DNA of 64,000 nt from Nocardia pneumoniae NBRC 100136. GTDB lineage: Bacteria; Actinomycetota; Actinomycetes; Mycobacteriales; Mycobacteriaceae. Below the pieces are notes generated by a model. The model was not told where the DNA came from and did no database searches. It was given only the letters and a program-made list of their open reading frames with translations. The stretch covers positions 1 through 64,000 of the forward strand of contig NZ_BAGF01000024.1 of assembly GCF_000308755.1 (NCBI RefSeq), written 5' to 3'. The position numbers were made by a program, and so were the translations under genes. Positions within the stretch are counted from its first letter, which is position 1. Every line of letters starts with the position of its first letter. Below, in pieces: positions 51,379-60,904 of this stretch.

Positions 51379-53961
51379 TTACGACCGGGCGTCGAAGGCG
51401 CGGGCGCGCAGGGAGCGCTCGATGCCCGCCTTGCCCTCGCTGACCAGGCGGCGCAGGGCGGGCGGGTGGTCGCCCGCGAGGAACTTGTCGGCGACGGACA
51501 CCGCGTCCTCGCTGATCGCCCACTGCGGGTAGAGGCCGACCACCACGGTCTGGGCGACCTCGCTGGAGCGGCGCTCCCAGACGCTGGGGATCTCCGCGAA
51601 ATACCGCTCCACGTAGGGGGCGAGCAGGTCACCCTGTCCGGGCGGCGCGAAGCCGCCGACGATCGAGCGGGCGGTGACGTTGGGCACCGAGTCGTCGCGC
51701 ATCACGGTCGTCCACGCCTGTTCCTTCACCTCGGCGATCGGGCGCGCCGCCGCGGCCGCGGCCGCTTGACGCTTGCCCGCAGCGGTGGGGTCGCCTGCCA
51801 GCTCCTGGTCGATGACGGGTGTTTCCAGTCCGTCGGCATCGATCTCGCCCGCCGCCGCGAGCGCGGACACGAGCCGCCAGCGCAGGTCGGTGTCCACCAC
51901 GAGTCCGGCCAGTCCGACCTTCGCCGGGTCGCCGTCGAGCAGCTCGCGCAGCACCTCGGTGTGCCAGTCCGACAGCTTCGCGCCGGTCAGCGCGTTGACG
52001 AAGGCCAGCTGGTGATCGGAGCCCGCTTCGGCTTCGCGAGCCAGCTCCAGGAGCCGGTTCGCGTAGTCCGGCCAGCCGGTGGCATCGGCCCAGGCCGGGT
52101 CGGCGTAGCTGCCCAGCGCGAGGTTGGCCTGCATCAGAAGGCGTTGCACCACGCCGATTTCGGTCTCGGCGCCGACTCCGCGCTGCACCAGCGCGACGAA
52201 ATCGCGGGCACGGAACTCGGCTTGGCGAGTCATCTCCCAGGCCGCCGACCAGGCCAGCGTGCGCGGCAGCGGCTCGGCGATGTCGGCGATGCGGTTGACC
52301 AGCACGTCGAGCGAGTCGGCGTCCAACCGGACCGAGCAGTAGGTGAGATCGTCGTCGTTGAGCAGCACGAACTGGCCGCGCGGCACGCCGACCAGCTCGG
52401 GTACCTCGGTGCGGTCGGTGGCGTCGAGGTCGAGCTCGACGCGCTTGGTGCGCACCAGCTTTCCGTCCTGATCGGCGTAGACGCCGATGGCCAGCCGGTG
52501 CACGCGCCGCTCACCCGCGCCCGGCTGGGCGCCCTCCTGGAGTACGGCGAACGAGCTGAACCTGCCGTCGGCGTCCACCTCGAAGTCCGGACGCAGGATG
52601 TTCAGGCCGGTGGTCTTCAGCCACTGCGCGCCCCAGGTGGACAGATCCCGCCCGGACGACTTCTCCAGCGCCGCCAGCAGATCGTCGAACGTGGCGTTGC
52701 CGTAGGCGTGCTCGGCGAAGTACGCGCGCAGCCCGGCCAGGAACGGCTCCAAACCCACATAGGCCACCAGCTGCTTCAGGACGCTGGCGCCCTTGGCGTA
52801 GGTGATGCCGTCGAAGTTCACCTCGACCGCGGCGAGATCCGGGATGTCCGCCGCGATCGGGTGCGTGGAGGGCAGCTGATCCTGCCGGTAGGCCCAGGAC
52901 TTCTCCACGTTCGCGAACGTGGTCCACGCGTTGGCGTATTCGGTGGCCTGGGACTGGCACAGCACCGAGGCGAAGGTGGCGAAGGACTCGTTCAGCCACA
53001 GGTCGTCCCACCACTTCATGGTGACCAGGTCGCCGAACCACATGTGCGCCATCTCGTGCAGCACGGTCTCCGCGCGACGCTCGTAGGAGGCGCGGGTCAC
53101 CTTGGACCGGAAGACGTAGTCCTCCAGGAAAGTCACCGCGCCCGCGTTCTCCATCGCACCGGCGTTGAACTCCGGCACGAACAGCTGGTCGTACTTGCCG
53201 AACGCGTAGGGGACGCCGAAATTGCGGTGATAGAAGCCGAAGCCCTGCTTGGTCTCGGTGAACAGCCGCTCGGCGTCCATGTACTCGGCCAGCGAGGCGC
53301 GGCAGTAGAGACCCAGCGGGATGCTGCCGTGCTCGTCGGTGTAGACATCGGTCCACTGCGCGTACGGCCCCGCGATGAGCGCGACCAGGTAGGTGCTCAT
53401 TCTCGGCGTTGTGCGGAAGACGTGCTTTCCCGGCTGCGGCGCGAGCGTTTCCACGACGGCGCTGTTGGACACGACCTGCCAGTCCGTCGGCGCGGTGACG
53501 GTGAGGTCGAAGGTGGCCTTCAGGTCGGGCTGGTCGAAGCAGGCGAACATCCGCTTGGCGTCGGCGGTTTCGAACTGCGAGTAGAGGTAGACGGCGTCGT
53601 CGGTGGGGTCGACGAACCGGTGCAGGCCCTCGCCGGTATTGGAGTACTCGCAGTCGGCCTCCACCACCAGCTCGTTGCGCTCGGCCAGATCGTTCAGCGC
53701 GATCCCGGTCGACTCGTCGTAGCCGGAGACGTCCAGCGCGGCGCCGTTGAGCACCGCCGATCGCACGCCGCGCGCCACGATGTCGACGAACGTGCTCGCC
53801 CCCGGCGTCGCGGTGAAGGTGACGGTGCTGCGCGAGAAGAAGGTCTGCTCGCCGGGTTTGCCCGCCCCGTCGGTCAGGTCCAGCTCGATGCGATAGTTCT
53901 CGACCGACACCGTCGAGGCGCGTTCGATCGCCTGTTCACGAGTGAGGTTGGGTGCGGACAT
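51379..53961 (-). CDS. pepN: aminopeptidase N (M1 metallopeptidase)
   Basis: The protein is 860 aa, the normal actinobacterial PepN length. The exopeptidase motif GAMEN lies upstream of the zinc motif HEMAH (H302, E303, H306), with the third ligand E325 in NESFA. A C-terminal ERAP1-like helical domain follows from about 530. It removes N-terminal residues from peptides in the cytosol. ATG 53961 has AGGAGC close upstream; a longer frame exists but is an unsupported extension. It corresponds to Rv2467. Confidence 0.94.
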   Translation of the reverse strand: MSAPNLTREQAIERASTVSVENYRIELDLTDGAGKPGEQTFFSRSTVTFTATPGASTFVDIVARGVRSAVLNGAALDVSGYDESTGIALNDLAERNELVVEADCEYSNTGEGLHRFVDPTDDAVYLYSQFETADAKRMFACFDQPDLKATFDLTVTAPTDWQVVSNSAVVETLAPQPGKHVFRTTPRMSTYLVALIAGPYAQWTDVYTDEHGSIPLGLYCRASLAEYMDAERLFTETKQGFGFYHRNFGVPYAFGKYDQLFVPEFNAGAMENAGAVTFLEDYVFRSKVTRASYERRAETVLHEMAHMWFGDLVTMKWWDDLWLNESFATFASVLCQSQATEYANAWTTFANVEKSWAYRQDQLPSTHPIAADIPDLAAVEVNFDGITYAKGASVLKQLVAYVGLEPFLAGLRAYFAEHAYGNATFDDLLAALEKSSGRDLSTWGAQWLKTTGLNILRPDFEVDADGRFSSFAVLQEGAQPGAGERRVHRLAIGVYADQDGKLVRTKRVELDLDATDRTEVPELVGVPRGQFVLLNDDDLTYCSVRLDADSLDVLVNRIADIAEPLPRTLAWSAAWEMTRQAEFRARDFVALVQRGVGAETEIGVVQRLLMQANLALGSYADPAWADATGWPDYANRLLELAREAEAGSDHQLAFVNALTGAKLSDWHTEVLRELLDGDPAKVGLAGLVVDTDLRWRLVSALAAAGEIDADGLETPVIDQELAGDPTAAGKRQAAAAAAARPIAEVKEQAWTTVMRDDSVPNVTARSIVGGFAPPGQGDLLAPYVERYFAEIPSVWERRSSEVAQTVVVGLYPQWAISEDAVSVADKFLAGDHPPALRRLVSEGKAGIERSLRARAFDARS

Positions 53962-54171
53962 AAGGCTCCTTCGTGGTCGAAGAACTGGCACGTGCGCCAC
54001 CCACAATGCCATCAAAGGGCGGCCGGTCGCGCGGGACTTTCCGGCCAACGCCAGTAACCCGGGTCGTCCGGGGCAGCGGCCGAGCGCAGCAGGTGGACGG
54101 CGTACCGGGCCGGCCCAAGGGGCGGCGGTATTGTGCCTGGTGCAGACCATCACGGATTCGGAGGCTCGACG

Positions 54172-54996
54172 TTGAAGCATGTGCACGCCGGGAAGGTGCG
54201 TGACCTGTACGAGGACGGCGACACGCTGTTGCTGGTCGCCTCCGATCGGGTGTCGGTGTACGACGTGGTGCTGCCCACGCCGATCCCGGACAAGGGCGCG
54301 CTGCTGACGCAGCTGTCGAACTGGTGGTTCGAGTACTTCACCGACGTGCCCAATCACGTGGTCTCCGCCATCGACGTGCCCGCCGAGTTCGCCGGCCGCG
54401 GCATCCGGGTCAAGCCGTTGAAGATGGTGCAGGTGGAATGCATCGCCCGCGGCTACCTGACCGGGTCGGGTCTCGCGGAATACCGGCGGACGGGCACGGT
54501 GTCCGGGGTGGCGCTGCCGCCGGGGCTGCGCGAGGGCGACAAGCTGCCCGAGCCGATCTTCACGCCGACCACCAAAGCGTCCGAGGGACACGACGAGTCG
54601 ATCACCTTCGCCGACGTGGTGAACCAGGAGGGTCGCGAGGTCGCCGAGCGGCTGCGCGAGTTGACCCTGCACATCTACACCCGCGGCGCCGCGCATGCCG
54701 CCGAACGCGGTGTCATCGTCGCCGACACCAAGGTCGAGTTCGGCTGGGACGGCGATGTCCTCACCCTCGGCGACGAGGTGCTCACCTCCGATTCCTCGCG
54801 TTTCTGGCCCGCCGCCGAATGGGAACCGGGTCGCGTGCAGCGCTCGTTCGACAAGCAGTTCGTCCGCGACTGGGCCACCTCCACCGGATGGGACAAGGAG
54901 CCGCCCGGCCCGGAGATCCCCGCCGATGTCGTCGCGGCGACGCGGCAGAAGTACGTGGAGGCCTACGAGCTCATCACCGGCCGGACCTGGGCGTAG
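54172..54996 (+). CDS. purC: phosphoribosylaminoimidazole-succinocarboxamide synthase
   Basis: This 274-aa SAICAR synthetase joins CAIR and aspartate with ATP in purine synthesis. Signatures are HAGKVRDLYEDGDTLLLVAS, DRVSVYDVVLPTPIPDKG, VECIARGYLTGSG and ADTKVEFGWDGD. TTG 54172 is chosen because GGAGG at 54160-54164 is well placed. It is slightly shorter than usual at the N-terminus, and an upstream GTG at 54133 would add 13 residues. It is divergent from pepN with 210 bp between. Confidence 0.92.
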   Translation: MKHVHAGKVRDLYEDGDTLLLVASDRVSVYDVVLPTPIPDKGALLTQLSNWWFEYFTDVPNHVVSAIDVPAEFAGRGIRVKPLKMVQVECIARGYLTGSGLAEYRRTGTVSGVALPPGLREGDKLPEPIFTPTTKASEGHDESITFADVVNQEGREVAERLRELTLHIYTRGAAHAAERGVIVADTKVEFGWDGDVLTLGDEVLTSDSSRFWPAAEWEPGRVQRSFDKQFVRDWATSTGWDKEPPGPEIPADVVAATRQKYVEAYELITGRTWA

Positions 54997-55003
54997 CGGC
55001 GGG

Positions 55004-55486
55004 TCAGCCCGCCAGCTGCTCGGTCAGCCGGTCCAGATAGGGCCGCTGGCCCGCCACCAGCTTGTCCCGCGCGGTAGCCGGATCGAACCACTCGGCGCGA
55101 TCGATCTCCGGGAACTCCACCAACCGGCCGGAGCGCGGCGGCCACTCCAACTGGAAGGTTCCCGGCACTACGTCCGCGGGATCGAGATCGCCCTCCACGG
55201 CCCACGCCGTGAGGATCTTCTTGCCCGCGCCGCTGCCGTAGCGCACCTCGCCCAGTGGCAGCCACGCACCGGCGGGAGCGGGCACTCCCAGCTCTTCGGC
55301 GAACTCACGGGCCGCCGCGGCGCGCCCGTCCTCCGTCTCCGGCTCGTACTCACCCTTGGGAATCGACCACGCCCCCAGGTCTTTTCGCGCCCAGAACGGC
55401 CCGCCCATGTGTCCGAGCAAAACCTCGACGGTGCCGCCCGAACTCCGGCGAAACAGCAGGACGCCCGCACTGTGTTTGTCTGCCAC
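55004..55486 (-). CDS. Nudix hydrolase
   Basis: This 160-aa single Nudix domain carries the box G...E...REFAEELG (PKGEYEPETEDG followed by AAAAREFAEELGV); the spacing between the Gly and the first Glu is one residue longer than canonical. The N-terminal AGVLLFRRSSGG and GAWSIPKGE fit nucleotide-diphosphate or diadenosine-polyphosphate hydrolases. GTG 55486 is used. It is convergent with purC with only 7 nt between stops. Confidence 0.85.
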   Translation of the reverse strand: MADKHSAGVLLFRRSSGGTVEVLLGHMGGPFWARKDLGAWSIPKGEYEPETEDGRAAAAREFAEELGVPAPAGAWLPLGEVRYGSGAGKKILTAWAVEGDLDPADVVPGTFQLEWPPRSGRLVEFPEIDRAEWFDPATARDKLVAGQRPYLDRLTEQLAG

Positions 55487-55700
55487 ACCGCGTAGTCTGC
55501 CCTCGCTGTGGTCGGCAATTCGCTCCGCCCTGCCCCGGCACGCCGCCGAAGCAGCCGTGACGCGCGCGTATGCACTGCTGCTCTCCGCATAGTTGCCGCT
55601 CGCGCCTCGGGTGGGCCGCGGATTCTCGCCTGAGGCCTCGCACGCTGCCCCCATGCGAAACATCTGGGAGCCGAGTGAATTGCGGAGGAGCTTCTCCGGG

Positions 55701-56966
55701 TTACCGGGGGAGATCGGTGCGCGTGGCGTGACGTAGCCGCGCTGCGCGGATGGTGAGGTAGTCGCGTTCAGGGATGCTGGTGGTTCGCGCGGCGGCCTTC
55801 GCATACCAAGCGATGGCCGCGTCGACGTCGCCGACCATCTCGTGGAGATGGCCGCGCACCGCGTCGAGCCGGTGCGTGCCCGCCAGCTTGTCGTCGAGTG
55901 TCCCGGCCAGCGCGAGACCGGCTTCGGGCCCCGACACCAGCGCCAGTGCCACCGCTCGGTTGAGCGTCACCATCGGGTTGTCGGTGCATTGCTCGAGCCG
56001 GTCGTACAGCGCCAGGATCTTCGCCCACTCGGTGTCCTCGGGGCGGGCGGCCTGGGCATGCAGAACCGCGATGGCGGCCTGGATCTGGTACGGCCCGCGC
56101 AGGCCGCCCGTCAGCGTGCCCGTGATCAGCCTGGTTCCCTCGGTGATCAGTGCCCGATCCCACAGCGCGCGGTTCTGTTCGGCCAGGGGGATGAGCTCGC
56201 CGTGCGCGCCGATGCGGGCGGCACGGCGGGCATCGGTGAGCAGCATCAGCGCGAGCAACCCGGTGACCTCCGGGTCCTCGGGCAGCAGCCGGTGCACCGC
56301 CCTGGCGAGCCGGATCGCCTCGTCGGCCAGATCCGTGCGTTGCAGAGCCGGCCCCGAGCTGCTGGTGTGTCCCTCGTTGAAGATCAGGTACAGCACGTGC
56401 AGGACCGCGCCGAGCCGTTCGCGCCACTGCGCGTCATCGAGCCGCGCGAAAGGCCGCTGCACGGTGGCCAGCTTCTTCTTGGCCCGCGTGATCCTTTGCG
56501 CCATGGTCGTTTCCGGCAGCAGGAAGGCATGCGCGATCTGTTCGGTGCCGAGCCCGGCGACCGCGCGCAACGTGAGTGCGATGGCGGCGGCAGGGGCCAG
56601 CGCCGGATGGCAGCACAGGAACAGCATGGTGAGCGTGTCGTCGTGGTCGACCGGGACGGCGTCGGTCACCTCGCGGTCGAAAGCGGTGGTTTCCCTGCGC
56701 CGCCTGGCCACCTCCGCGCGCACCGCGTCGGCCATGCGTCGCTGCGCCACCTGGGTCAGCCAGGCCCGCGGATGCTCGGGAATGCCCTGGTCGGGCCATT
56801 GTGTCGCGGCCGCGAGCAGGGCTTCCTGCACCGCGTCCTCGGCGGTGTCGAAATCGCCGAACCGGCGGACGAGCGTTCCGAGGACCTGCGGCGCCAGTGT
56901 GCGCAGCAGGTCCTCGGTGCTCGCCGGGAGCGGTGTGTCGTCGGGCACCGCACGCCGGTCGCTCAT
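55701..56966 (-). CDS. ECF sigma factor of the ECF42 type with C-terminal TPR-like domain
   Basis: The protein is 421 aa. Sigma region 2 lies at about residues 20-90 (FGDFDTAEDAVQEALLAA, HPRAWLTQVAQRRMAD) and region 4 at 125-180 (LTLRAVAGLGTEQIAHAF, ITRAKKKLA). A long C-terminal helical domain follows (IYLIFNEGHTS-type block, NRAVALALVSGPEAGL). This layout, with a DGPF/YCII protein gene directly upstream, identifies the ECF42 group. There is no anti-sigma gene; the C-terminal domain is thought to control activity. ATG 56966 overlaps the YCII stop by 4 nt. Confidence 0.9.
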   Translation of the reverse strand: MSDRRAVPDDTPLPASTEDLLRTLAPQVLGTLVRRFGDFDTAEDAVQEALLAAATQWPDQGIPEHPRAWLTQVAQRRMADAVRAEVARRRRETTAFDREVTDAVPVDHDDTLTMLFLCCHPALAPAAAIALTLRAVAGLGTEQIAHAFLLPETTMAQRITRAKKKLATVQRPFARLDDAQWRERLGAVLHVLYLIFNEGHTSSSGPALQRTDLADEAIRLARAVHRLLPEDPEVTGLLALMLLTDARRAARIGAHGELIPLAEQNRALWDRALITEGTRLITGTLTGGLRGPYQIQAAIAVLHAQAARPEDTEWAKILALYDRLEQCTDNPMVTLNRAVALALVSGPEAGLALAGTLDDKLAGTHRLDAVRGHLHEMVGDVDAAIAWYAKAAARTTSIPERDYLTIRAARLRHATRTDLPR

Positions 56967-57364
56967 TGCTCGGTGGCAGGGGCGCCCATCACCGCGCGAA
57001 CTTCGATGTACTCTCCGATCGGTTTGCCGCCGGGGCCGGGTGCTGCGGAGGCCTGCGCGGCGATCTCGTAGGCCCGTTCGGGACCGTCCACGTCGACGAT
57101 CCAGTACCCGGCCAGGAACTCCTTGGTCTCCGGGAACGGTCCCTCGGTGATCACCGGCGCCGAGCGCCCGTCCGAACTGACCACCCGTGCCTCGCTCGGC
57201 GCGGCCAACCCCTGCGCGTCCACCAACTCGCCCGACTCGGCGAGCTGCGCACCCAGCGCGCGCTGGAAGTCTATGTGCGCCTGGATCTCTTCCGGGGACC
57301 ATTGGTCGATCGGTGTGTCGCAGTAGGCGGTAGGTCCGTAGGTCTTCAACAGCATGTACTTCAC
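56963..57364 (-). CDS. YCII/DGPF-domain protein, partner of the ECF42 sigma factor
   Basis: This 133-aa ferredoxin-like YCII fold starts VKYMLLKTYGP and has ITEGPFPETKEFLAGYWIVDVDG, the DGPF-type block. It is coupled to the sigma gene by an ATGA overlap. Such genes are regular companions and targets of ECF42 sigma factors; the biochemical role is unknown. GTG 57364 is chosen on the purine-rich GGAGGAGAGGAAA upstream. Confidence 0.85.
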   Translation of the reverse strand: MKYMLLKTYGPTAYCDTPIDQWSPEEIQAHIDFQRALGAQLAESGELVDAQGLAAPSEARVVSSDGRSAPVITEGPFPETKEFLAGYWIVDVDGPERAYEIAAQASAAPGPGGKPIGEYIEVRAVMGAPATEQ

Positions 57365-57472
57365 GGTTCGTTTCCTCTCCTCCGGCGCTCGGCCGCGTGG
57401 GGCGCCCGGTGGTGCCCGCGATGGGGTCGGCGCCCAGCGCACGGATTCGACACATTCATCGCGTGATCCACG

Positions 57473-58693
57473 TCACAGTGACGTCCCGGTGTCGGCGAGC
57501 TGATCCGGATCGACCGGCTCGCCCGCCAGGATCAGTTCTTTGATCCGGTCGGTCACATCCCAGACGTTCACGTTCATCCCGGCGAGCACTCGGTTGTCCG
57601 AGTCGAGCCAGAACGCCACGAACTCGCGGGCCGCTCGGTCGCCGCGGACGACGACCCTGGCGTATTCGCCCGGCGCCGCGTACCCGGTGTACTCCATGCC
57701 CAGGTCGTATTGATCGGTGAAGAAGTACGGCAGCCGGTCATATGCGGTCTCTTTGCCGAGCATGGCCGCGGCGGCGACCGCGGGCTGGTTGAGCGCGTTC
57801 GCCCAGTGCTCCACTCGGATCCGCCGGTTCAGGACGGGATGCCGGTGTGCGGCGATGTCGCCGACCGCGACGATGTCCGGATCGCTGGTGACCAGGCGCT
57901 CGTCGACGAGCACGCCGTCGTCCACCGCGAGCCCGGCGTCGGCGGCCAGCTCCACGTTCGGGCGCGCGCCGACCGCGACCAGCACCGCGTCGGCCTCGAT
58001 CGTGCTGCCGTCGGCGAGCCGGACGCCGTTGGCGGTGGCGTCGTCGGTGGTGATCCCCTCCACCTGCGCGCCGAAGCGGAACTCGACGCCATTGGCCCGG
58101 TGCAGATCGGCGAACACCTGGCCCATCTCCGGCCCGAGCGCCGCGCGCAACGGCAGATCCCCGAGCTCCACGATGGTCACCGCCACGCCCGCCGCACGGG
58201 CCGCGGCCGCGACCTCCAACCCGATCCAGCCCGCCCCGATGACGACCAGCCGCCGTATGCGGCCGAACAACTCGATCAGCTGGTCGGAGTCCTCGATGGT
58301 GCGCAGCGTGTAGACGTTGGGCGCGTCGGCGCCGGGAATGCGCAGCGTGCGCGGCGTCGAGCCGGTGGCGAGCGCGAGCTTGTCGTAGGGCAGCGTGGAA
58401 CCATCGGGCAGGGTGACCGTCTTCGCCGCGGCGTCCAGTCCGGTGACCGTGGTGCCAAGACGCACATCGACGTGGTGGTCGCGGTACCACTGGGCTGGCT
58501 GCACGACGAACTCGGTGAACGCCTTCTTGCCCGCGAGATGCTCCTTCGACAGCGGCGGCCGGTCGTAGGGCAGGTGTTCCTCGGCGCCGATCAGCGTCAC
58601 GGTTCCGTCGAAATCCTTGGCCCGCAAGGCTTCCGCGACCTTGGCCGCGGCCAGCCCGCCGCCGACGATGACGAAATGCCGGTCAGAACTCAT
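57473..58693 (-). CDS. NAD(P)H-dependent ferredoxin reductase (FAD)
   Basis: The protein is 406 aa. An N-terminal dinucleotide fold IVGGGLAAAKVAEALR binds FAD, a second one VVIGAGWIGLEVAAAAR binds NAD(P)H, and VAVGDIA with its following His region closes the flavin site. The length and motifs fit ferredoxin reductases that serve cytochromes P450 or Rieske oxygenases. No ferredoxin or P450 is adjacent. ATG 58693 has GAAGGAG upstream. Confidence 0.9.
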   Translation of the reverse strand: MSSDRHFVIVGGGLAAAKVAEALRAKDFDGTVTLIGAEEHLPYDRPPLSKEHLAGKKAFTEFVVQPAQWYRDHHVDVRLGTTVTGLDAAAKTVTLPDGSTLPYDKLALATGSTPRTLRIPGADAPNVYTLRTIEDSDQLIELFGRIRRLVVIGAGWIGLEVAAAARAAGVAVTIVELGDLPLRAALGPEMGQVFADLHRANGVEFRFGAQVEGITTDDATANGVRLADGSTIEADAVLVAVGARPNVELAADAGLAVDDGVLVDERLVTSDPDIVAVGDIAAHRHPVLNRRIRVEHWANALNQPAVAAAAMLGKETAYDRLPYFFTDQYDLGMEYTGYAAPGEYARVVVRGDRAAREFVAFWLDSDNRVLAGMNVNVWDVTDRIKELILAGEPVDPDQLADTGTSL

Positions 58694-58870
58694 CGCGGAC
58701 TCCTTCTCCGAAGGCAACCAAGCTCCTGCCGACCAACCCTACTGGCCGCCGCGCGGGCGGCTCGGGAAAACGGCGCCCCGGATGGGAACGAATCGCCCGC
58801 CGGTGTGGTTGCTCGATAAGGCGGCCGACTGTGCGCCGCCCGTGAGCATGCGATCGAGAGGAAGCCGCCC

Positions 58871-59512
58871 GTGACCGACAAAGCCGCCAAGGACGTCGCC
58901 GATTTCTGGTTCGACCCGCTGTGCCCCTGGTGTTGGATCACGTCCCGCTGGATCCTCGAGGTCGAGCAGGTCAGGGACATCGAAGTCCGGCTCCACGTGA
59001 TGAGCCTGTCGGTGCTGAATGAGGGCAAGGACGTCCCACCGCAATACCAGGAGCTGCTCGCCACGGGCTGGGGTCCGGTCCGCGTCGCGATCGCGGCGGC
59101 GCAGGAGCACGGAGACAAGGTGCTGTCGCCGCTGTACACCGCGATGGGCACGCGGATTCACAACCGGCGCGCGGAGTACGAACGCGACAGCCGCAAGGAG
59201 ACGCTCGCCGCGGTGATCGCCGACTCGCTCGCCGAGGTCGGTCTGCCCGCCGAGCTGGCCGCGGCCGCCGAGAGTACCGAATACGACGAGGCGTTGCGCA
59301 AGAGCCACCACGAGGGCATGGACAAGGTGGGACCGGACGTCGGGACACCGACCATCCACATCAACGGCACCGCGTTCTTCGGCCCGGTCCTGTCCCGCAT
59401 TCCGCGCGGCGAGGAAGCGGGCAAGGTGTGGGACGGCGCCGTGGCGCTGGCGTCCTACCCGCACTTCTTCGAGTTGAAGCGGACGCGAACCGAAGACCCG
59501 TCGTTCGACTGA
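58871..59512 (+). CDS. mycothiol-dependent DsbA-like nitroreductase/disulfide enzyme (Rv2466c-like)
   Basis: This 213-aa thioredoxin fold has an inserted helical domain. The active-site motif is C18-P-W-C21 in FDPLCPWCW, and the cis-Pro loop is [18 protein letters not shown]. Rv2466c, its counterpart, uses mycothiol and responds to oxidative stress. GTG 58871 follows GAGAGGAAG. It lies next to the flavin reductase in divergent orientation. Confidence 0.92.
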   Translation: MTDKAAKDVADFWFDPLCPWCWITSRWILEVEQVRDIEVRLHVMSLSVLNEGKDVPPQYQELLATGWGPVRVAIAAAQEHGDKVLSPLYTAMGTRIHNRRAEYERDSRKETLAAVIADSLAEVGLPAELAAAAESTEYDEALRKSHHEGMDKVGPDVGTPTIHINGTAFFGPVLSRIPRGEEAGKVWDGAVALASYPHFFELKRTRTEDPSFD

Positions 59513-59521
59513 GTACCGCAC

Positions 59522-59547
59522 GGCGAGTGCCGCCCCCGGCACTCGCC
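59522..59547. terminator. terminator hairpin between the DsbA-like and M48 genes
   Basis: A perfect 11-bp stem (59522-59532 with 59537-59547) and CCCC loop begin 10 nt after the DsbA-like gene's stop codon. Confidence 0.7.
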
Positions 59548-59548
59548 C

Positions 59549-59677
59549 CGGTCACGGCACGGATTCCGCCGGATTCACCGACGCCTCACGGTTTGGGACG
59601 CCGGATCGCCGCCGGGCGGCGCAGCGGCGTCCGCGGTCACAGCACGGATTTCGGCGGATTCGCCGGTACCTCACCGT
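59549..59677. repeat. imperfect direct repeat, duplicated 3' end of the M48 gene
   Basis: About 44 nt at 59634-59677 (encoding the last residues of the M48 protease) recur at 59549-59592 with roughly 80-85% identity by eye, 85 nt apart. The outer copy looks like a decayed tail. Confidence 0.55.
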
Positions 59678-60743
59678 AGGAACTCGGGTAGCCGCCGGTC
59701 GGCACGGCGGCGCCCGCGGGCGGGGTCGGGCGCAGGAAGAGCTTGCCGTGCCTGCTGCGGTCGCGCAGCGCCCACATTCGCCAGGTCAGCACGGGGTGGC
59801 TGGACAGGGCGTTCACCATCCAGACGAAGAAGCCCTTCTCGAACACCGCCCGGTCGGCCATCTCGTCGAAGCCGACCAGCCTGTTCATGTACTTGCCCGC
59901 GGCCAGCGTGCCCATCGCGGCGGACGCGCCGGTGTGCCGGTTGCAGTAACCGTGGTTGTCGGCGGTGTACTCCTGCGCACGGATCAGGCTGCTTCCGATG
60001 ATCGGCAGGAACGGAACGAGGAACATGCCCAGCTGTCGCCAATACGACGTGTGCCCGGCCGCGATGTGGCCCACTTCGTGGCCGATGATGAACGCCAGCG
60101 CGTCGGGTTCGCGTGCCGCGCCGCCGATCTCGAACAGGTCGCTGTAGACCACCACGAAGCGCCGGAAGCCGTGCCCGCTGGCGAACGCGTTGATCCGGCC
60201 GTTGCCCAGCACCACGTACGCGTCCGGCACCTTCGCCATGCCGAAGCGGGCGGCCGCCTCCACCACCATCTGGTAGCCCTCGGGGAACTGCGTCGGCGAC
60301 ATCTTCACGCCGTTCACCCGCTGCGTCGCGTAGGTGAGGCCGCGCCCGAACCACAGCAGCAGCGGCGCGGCCACCAACGCCAGGACGTACTGGTCGATGT
60401 TGCCGGTCACCAGGAGCAGCACGGCGATCAGATAGCCGAAGACGGTCAGCACGATCACGATCACGAGCATCGGAATCTCCCAGCTGTGCCGCGCGGGCAT
60501 GCCGAACGGCGACAGACCACGCGGCTGCCGCCCCGGTGGCACCGCGGGCGGCATCGGCGCACCGGGGTACTGGCCGTAGGCCGGATACGAGCCGGTGGGT
60601 GCGGGCGGATACCCGCCCGACGGGTACGGCTGCCCATAGGGCGCCGCGGGTGGGTTCGGAACCTGCGCCCACCCGGCCTGCTGGGCATACGGGTCGGCCT
60701 GCGGGCCCGCCTGGTCGTGCGGCTGGCGATCGTGCGGCTGCAT
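59637..60743 (-). CDS. M48-family membrane metallopeptidase
   Basis: The protein is 368 aa. Residues 1-85 are a Pro/Tyr/Gln-rich cytoplasmic tail. Two hydrophobic helices follow near 95-140. The catalytic zinc motif is H222-E-V-G-H226 with a further Glu ligand in AQEYTADNH. Related HtpX/Ste24-type enzymes degrade membrane proteins in quality control. The long Pro-rich N-terminus is typical of actinobacterial members. ATG 60743 is preferred; there is no strong ribosome site. Confidence 0.88.
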   Translation of the reverse strand: MQPHDRQPHDQAGPQADPYAQQAGWAQVPNPPAAPYGQPYPSGGYPPAPTGSYPAYGQYPGAPMPPAVPPGRQPRGLSPFGMPARHSWEIPMLVIVIVLTVFGYLIAVLLLVTGNIDQYVLALVAAPLLLWFGRGLTYATQRVNGVKMSPTQFPEGYQMVVEAAARFGMAKVPDAYVVLGNGRINAFASGHGFRRFVVVYSDLFEIGGAAREPDALAFIIGHEVGHIAAGHTSYWRQLGMFLVPFLPIIGSSLIRAQEYTADNHGYCNRHTGASAAMGTLAAGKYMNRLVGFDEMADRAVFEKGFFVWMVNALSSHPVLTWRMWALRDRSRHGKLFLRPTPPAGAAVPTGGYPSSYGEVPANPPKSVL

Positions 60744-60904
60744 GAGATGAACTCTATTCAGTCGCCGGAAACGCGCAGGGTCTCGTGCCGATGGCCGCGA
60801 ACACAGCTGGCGTATCGGTCGATTCGCCGCTGTGGGCGGTGGCGTCGAGCGCGGGGTATGCCCTGTTGCCCGCCGCCAGGCGACGGCCTGACACAATGCC
60901 TGCC

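Noticed and set aside
51466..54057. 863-codon open frame on the plus strand
   Set aside because: Antisense shadow of pepN, which carries GAMEN and HEMAH on the minus strand.
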